Source of the DNA: Streptomyces sp. Go-475
Lineage (GTDB): Bacteria; Actinomycetota; Actinomycetes; Streptomycetales; Streptomycetaceae
DNA length: 64,000 nucleotides
Direction of reading: 5' to 3'
Assembly (NCBI RefSeq): GCF_003330845.1
Contig: NZ_CP026121.1
Location: forward strand, 7,359,501-7,423,500
Below, one piece after another: positions 61,278 to 64,000 of the stretch. Every line of letters begins with the position of its first letter. Position 1 is the first letter of the stretch. A program made the translations under genes and the position numbers. The notes under the pieces were generated by a model, which saw nothing but the letters and a program-made list of their open reading frames with translations, ran no database searches and was not told where the DNA came from.

Positions 61278-62795
61278 ATGGCACCAGAACCACCGCTGCT
61301 CAGCATGTCCGGCATCACCAAGTCGTTCCCCGGAGTCCGGGCCCTCGACGGCGTCGACCTCGACGTCGTGGCCGGCGAGGTGCACTGCCTGCTCGGCCAG
61401 AACGGCGCCGGCAAGTCGACCCTCATCAAGGTCCTGGCCGGTGCCCACCAGCCCGACACCGGCCGTCTGCGCTGGCGCGGCGAGGACGTCACCCTCCGCT
61501 CGCCGATCTCCGCCATGCGCCTCGGCATCGCGACCATCTACCAGGAACTCGACCTGGTGGAGCACCTGTCGGTCGCCGAGAACGTCCACCTCGGACACGA
61601 GCCGACCGCCGCCGGCTTCGTCGTCCGGGGCAAGGCGGCGAAGGAGTCGACGGCCGCCCTGCTCAAGCGGCTCGGCCACGCCGAGATCGACCCGGGCCGG
61701 CTCGTCGGCGAGCTGTCGGCGGCGCAGCAGCAGATCGTGTCGATGGCCCGGGCCCTCTCGCACGACGTGCGGCTCATCGTGATGGACGAGCCGTCCGCCG
61801 CCCTCGACCCGGACGAGGTCGACAACCTCTTCCGCATCGTCGGCGACCTGACCGCCGCCGGAGTCGCCGTCGTCTACATCTCGCACCGCCTGGAGGAGAT
61901 CCGCCGCATCGGCGACCGGGTCACCGTGCTGAAGGACGGCCGGGCCGTGGCGAACGGGCTCCCGGCGAAGTCGACCCCGACCCGCGAGGTCGTCGCCCTG
62001 ATGACCGGCCGCAACGTCGAGTACGTCTTCCCCGACCGGCCCGTCGCCCCGCCGTCCGGGGAGCCCGTGCTGAAGGTCCGAGGACTGTCCCGCCAGGGCG
62101 AGTTCGAGACGCTCGACCTGGAGGTGCGACCGGGTGAGATCGTCGGCCTCGCCGGACTCGTCGGCTCGGGCCGCTCCGAGATCCTGGAGACCGTCTACGG
62201 CGCACGGAAACCGACGACCGGTCAGGTGCTGGTCGACGGCGGGCCCTTGAAGCCCGGCAGCGTCCGGGCCGCCGTGAGGGCCGGGCTCGGGCTCGCCCCC
62301 GAGGAACGCAAGGCGCAGGCCCTGCTGATGCTGGAGTCCGTCACCCGCAACGTGTCGGTCTCCTCCATGTCCCGCTTCTCGCGCGGCGGCTGGATCGACC
62401 GGGGCGCCGAACTCGGTGCCGCCCGGGCCGCCACCCGCGAGCTGTCGCTCAGGCCCGACAACCCGTCGGTGCCGGTGCGCACCCTGTCCGGCGGCAACCA
62501 GCAGAAGGCCGTCCTCGCCCGCTGGCTGCTGCGCGGCTGCAAGGTGCTGCTGCTCGACGAACCCACCCGCGGCGTCGACGTGGGCGCCCGCGCCGAGCTC
62601 TACGCGGTCATCCGCCGCCTCGCCGACGAGGGCCTCGCGGTGCTGCTGGTCTCCAGCGAGGTGCCCGAGGTGCTCGGTCTCGCCGACCGCGTCCTGGTGC
62701 TGCGCGAGGGCCGGGTCGTCCACACGGCACCCGCGCGCGAACTCGACGAACACCGCGTACTCGACCTGGTCATGGAAGGAAGCCCGGCGTCATGA
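61278..62795 (+). CDS. Sugar ABC transporter ATP-binding protein (RbsA/XylG type)
   Basis: The 505-aa protein holds two ATPase domains in one chain. The first has Walker A GQNGAGKST, signature LSAAQQQIVSMARAL and Walker B IVMDEPSAAL; the second has a degenerate Walker A (GLVGSGRSE), signature LSGGNQQK and Walker B LLLDEPTRGVD. This arrangement is typical of carbohydrate uptake class 2 (CUT2) transporters. It drives sugar import. AAGGGG precedes the ATG. The stop overlaps the permease start by four bases. Confidence 0.96.
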   Translation: MAPEPPLLSMSGITKSFPGVRALDGVDLDVVAGEVHCLLGQNGAGKSTLIKVLAGAHQPDTGRLRWRGEDVTLRSPISAMRLGIATIYQELDLVEHLSVAENVHLGHEPTAAGFVVRGKAAKESTAALLKRLGHAEIDPGRLVGELSAAQQQIVSMARALSHDVRLIVMDEPSAALDPDEVDNLFRIVGDLTAAGVAVVYISHRLEEIRRIGDRVTVLKDGRAVANGLPAKSTPTREVVALMTGRNVEYVFPDRPVAPPSGEPVLKVRGLSRQGEFETLDLEVRPGEIVGLAGLVGSGRSEILETVYGARKPTTGQVLVDGGPLKPGSVRAAVRAGLGLAPEERKAQALLMLESVTRNVSVSSMSRFSRGGWIDRGAELGAARAATRELSLRPDNPSVPVRTLSGGNQQKAVLARWLLRGCKVLLLDEPTRGVDVGARAELYAVIRRLADEGLAVLLVSSEVPEVLGLADRVLVLREGRVVHTAPARELDEHRVLDLVMEGSPAS

Positions 62796-63811
62796 CGCAG
62801 CCCGTCTCCCCGCCCCGGGACAGCAGCACCGACAAGGTGCCCCAGGCGCAGCCCCCGGCCTGGCGCGCGGTACTGGTCCGCGCCGACGTCCGCACCCTCT
62901 CCCTGCTCGGTGTGCTCGCCGCGCTGGTCCTCATCGGCGGCATCACCAAACCCGACGAGTTCCTCGACACCCGCAACCTGCAACTCGTCCTCACCCAGGC
63001 GTCCGTCATCGGCGTCGTCACCGTCGGCATGACCTTCGTCATCGTCTCCGGCGGCATCGACCTGTCGGTCGGCGCGATCGTCGCCCTCGCCTCGGTGTGG
63101 GCCACCACCGTCGCCACGCAGGAGTACGGCTTCGCCGGGATCCTCTTCACGGCGGTCGTCGTCGGAGTCGGCTGCGGCCTGGTCAACGGTGTGCTCATCG
63201 CCTACGGAGCGATGGTGCCGTTCATCGCCACCCTCGCCATGCTCGCCTCCGCCCGCGGCCTCGCCCTGCAGATCACCGACGGCAAGACGCAGATCGTCAC
63301 CGTGCCGTCCGTGCTCGACCTGGGGGAGCGCGACGCCTACGTGCTCGGCGTCCCGCCGCTGGTCATGGTGTTCGCCGTCGTCACGGTCATCGGCTGGCTG
63401 GTCCTCAACCGCACCACCTTCGGCCGCCGCACCGTCGCCGTCGGCGGCAACCCGGAGGCCGCCCGGCTGGCCGGCATCGACGTCCGCCGCCAGCGGCTCT
63501 ACCTCTACCTGCTGTCCGGGCTGTGCTGCGGCATCGCCGCCTTCCTGCTGATCGTCCTGTCCGGCTCCGGGCAGAACACCAACGGCAACCTCTACGAACT
63601 CGACGCCATCGCCGCCGCCATCATCGGCGGCACCCTCCTCACCGGCGGCCGCGGCACCATCACCGGCTCCGTCCTCGGCGTCCTGATCTTCACCACGATC
63701 ACCAACATCTTCGCCCTGAACAACCTGCAGAGCGACGTCCAGCAGATCGCCAAGGGAGCGATCATCGTCGCCGCCGTGCTGGTCCAGCGCCGTACCGCGA
63801 GCACGACCTGA
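62792..63811 (+). CDS. Sugar ABC transporter permease (RbsC/XylH type)
   Basis: This 339-aa protein has a hydrophilic N-terminal stretch then about eight to ten helices, with the CUT2 signature VIGVVTVGMTFVIVSGGIDLSVGAIVALAS, VNGVLIAYGAMVPFIATLAMLASARGLAL and LYELDAIAAAIIGGTLLTGGRGTITGSVLGVLIF. It forms the membrane channel for a pentose or similar sugar. Its start overlaps the ATPase stop; the binding-protein gene begins 50 bases downstream. Confidence 0.96.
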   Translation: MTQPVSPPRDSSTDKVPQAQPPAWRAVLVRADVRTLSLLGVLAALVLIGGITKPDEFLDTRNLQLVLTQASVIGVVTVGMTFVIVSGGIDLSVGAIVALASVWATTVATQEYGFAGILFTAVVVGVGCGLVNGVLIAYGAMVPFIATLAMLASARGLALQITDGKTQIVTVPSVLDLGERDAYVLGVPPLVMVFAVVTVIGWLVLNRTTFGRRTVAVGGNPEAARLAGIDVRRQRLYLYLLSGLCCGIAAFLLIVLSGSGQNTNGNLYELDAIAAAIIGGTLLTGGRGTITGSVLGVLIFTTITNIFALNNLQSDVQQIAKGAIIVAAVLVQRRTASTT

Positions 63812-63861
63812 GGGTCGTACCGCTCCCGCCAAGCACGACCTGAGGAAAGGGTTTCCCCGCC

Positions 63862-64000
63862 ATGCCAGAGATCACGAGCCGCAGAGGACTGCTCTTCGGG
63901 GCCGCCGCCGTCTCCGCGGGCGCCCTCATCACGGGGTGCACCAGCAACGAGCCGTCCGAGTCGAAGGACGAGCCGGCCGGGAACAACCAGCCGGCCGCCG
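63862..64000 (+). CDS. Sugar-binding lipoprotein of ABC transporter (partial, truncated by window)
   Basis: Only the first 46 residues are present. They show a twin-arginine-type signal (SRRGLLFGAAAVSAGAL) with a lipobox (LITGC), then a Ser/Glu/Asp-rich linker (TSNEPSESKDEPAGNNQ). This is typical for Streptomyces substrate-binding lipoproteins, and its position after the permease fits the CUT2 operon order. The ligand cannot be read from this fragment. Confidence 0.85.
   Translation, partial: MPEITSRRGLLFGAAAVSAGALITGCTSNEPSESKDEPAGNNQPAA

Overview
The window is a stretch of a Streptomyces chromosome. The evidence is roughly 72-73 percent G+C, GTG and TTG starts, rare TTA codons, CebR-type cellulase operators, a group-3 (SigB/SigF type) sigma factor, a second DnaK, an XRE-DUF5753 regulator and many secreted CBM2-linked glycoside hydrolases. 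The order of sigma factor, cellulases, FabH and sugar ABC genes also resembles what I recall of S. coelicolor around SCO6520-SCO6569; that is memory, not a search. I see no rRNA, tRNA, CRISPR array, insertion sequence or prophage.

Layout. (1) 1-7.4 kb, stress block: a tight minus-strand operon (CBS protein, membrane protein, DJ-1/PfpI protein, large catalase), a DUF2795 protein, a small membrane protein, a PoxB-like enzyme, and a SigB-family sigma factor divergent from it. Candidate SigB-type promoters (GNNT-N14/15-GGGTNN) lie upstream of the DUF2795, poxB-like and CorA-like genes. (2) 7.6-18 kb, poorly characterised genes: an anchored surface protein, an aminotransferase-fold protein lacking its PLP lysine coupled to a NAPE-PLD-like hydrolase, a DedA/UlaG-like pair, a holin-phosphodiesterase fusion, and a MoxR ATPase coupled to a zincin-VWA protein. 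(3) 18-30 kb: OsmC, CorA-like protein, GDPD, DnaK2 with a HAIR-like element, a LamG protein, an orphan NarJ-like chaperone, two XRE regulators, PCD, a methyltransferase and a WYL regulator. (4) 30-38 kb, cellulase locus: GH48 and GH74 on the minus strand, GH6 divergent, with two CebR-like operators between GH48 and GH6. GH6 carries a TTA codon. (5) 38-49 kb: a His-rich methyltransferase, aldo/keto reductase, acyl-CoA synthetase, a LysR/SBF transporter pair (the transporter looks frameshifted at its C-terminus), a sialidase (with a TTA codon) plus DUF5005-like protein, and a MarR/quinone-oxidoreductase pair. (6) 49-59.3 kb, formate module: a five-gene operon (PanE-like, FdhA catalytic subunit, NuoE-NuoF fusion, iron-sulfur subunit, FdhD) divergent from an OFA oxalate/formate transporter with a 46-aa partner, followed by a FabH and a GntR regulator. 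Related GntR-like sites lie at both ends. (7) 59.3-64 kb: a PaaI thioesterase and a ROK-regulated sugar ABC transporter, cut by the window edge within the binding-protein gene.

Working together: the cellulase locus suggests cellobiose-controlled and bldA-timed cellulose and xyloglucan degradation. The formate module suggests import of oxalate or formate with oxidation of formate to CO2 and NADH. The first 20 kb suggests a general stress regulon. Strongest leads for novelty are the formate dehydrogenase split exactly at its Fe4S4/catalytic junction with reversed gene order, the MoxR plus zincin-VWA pair, the pseudo-aminotransferase plus metallo-hydrolase pair, and the His-rich methyltransferase.
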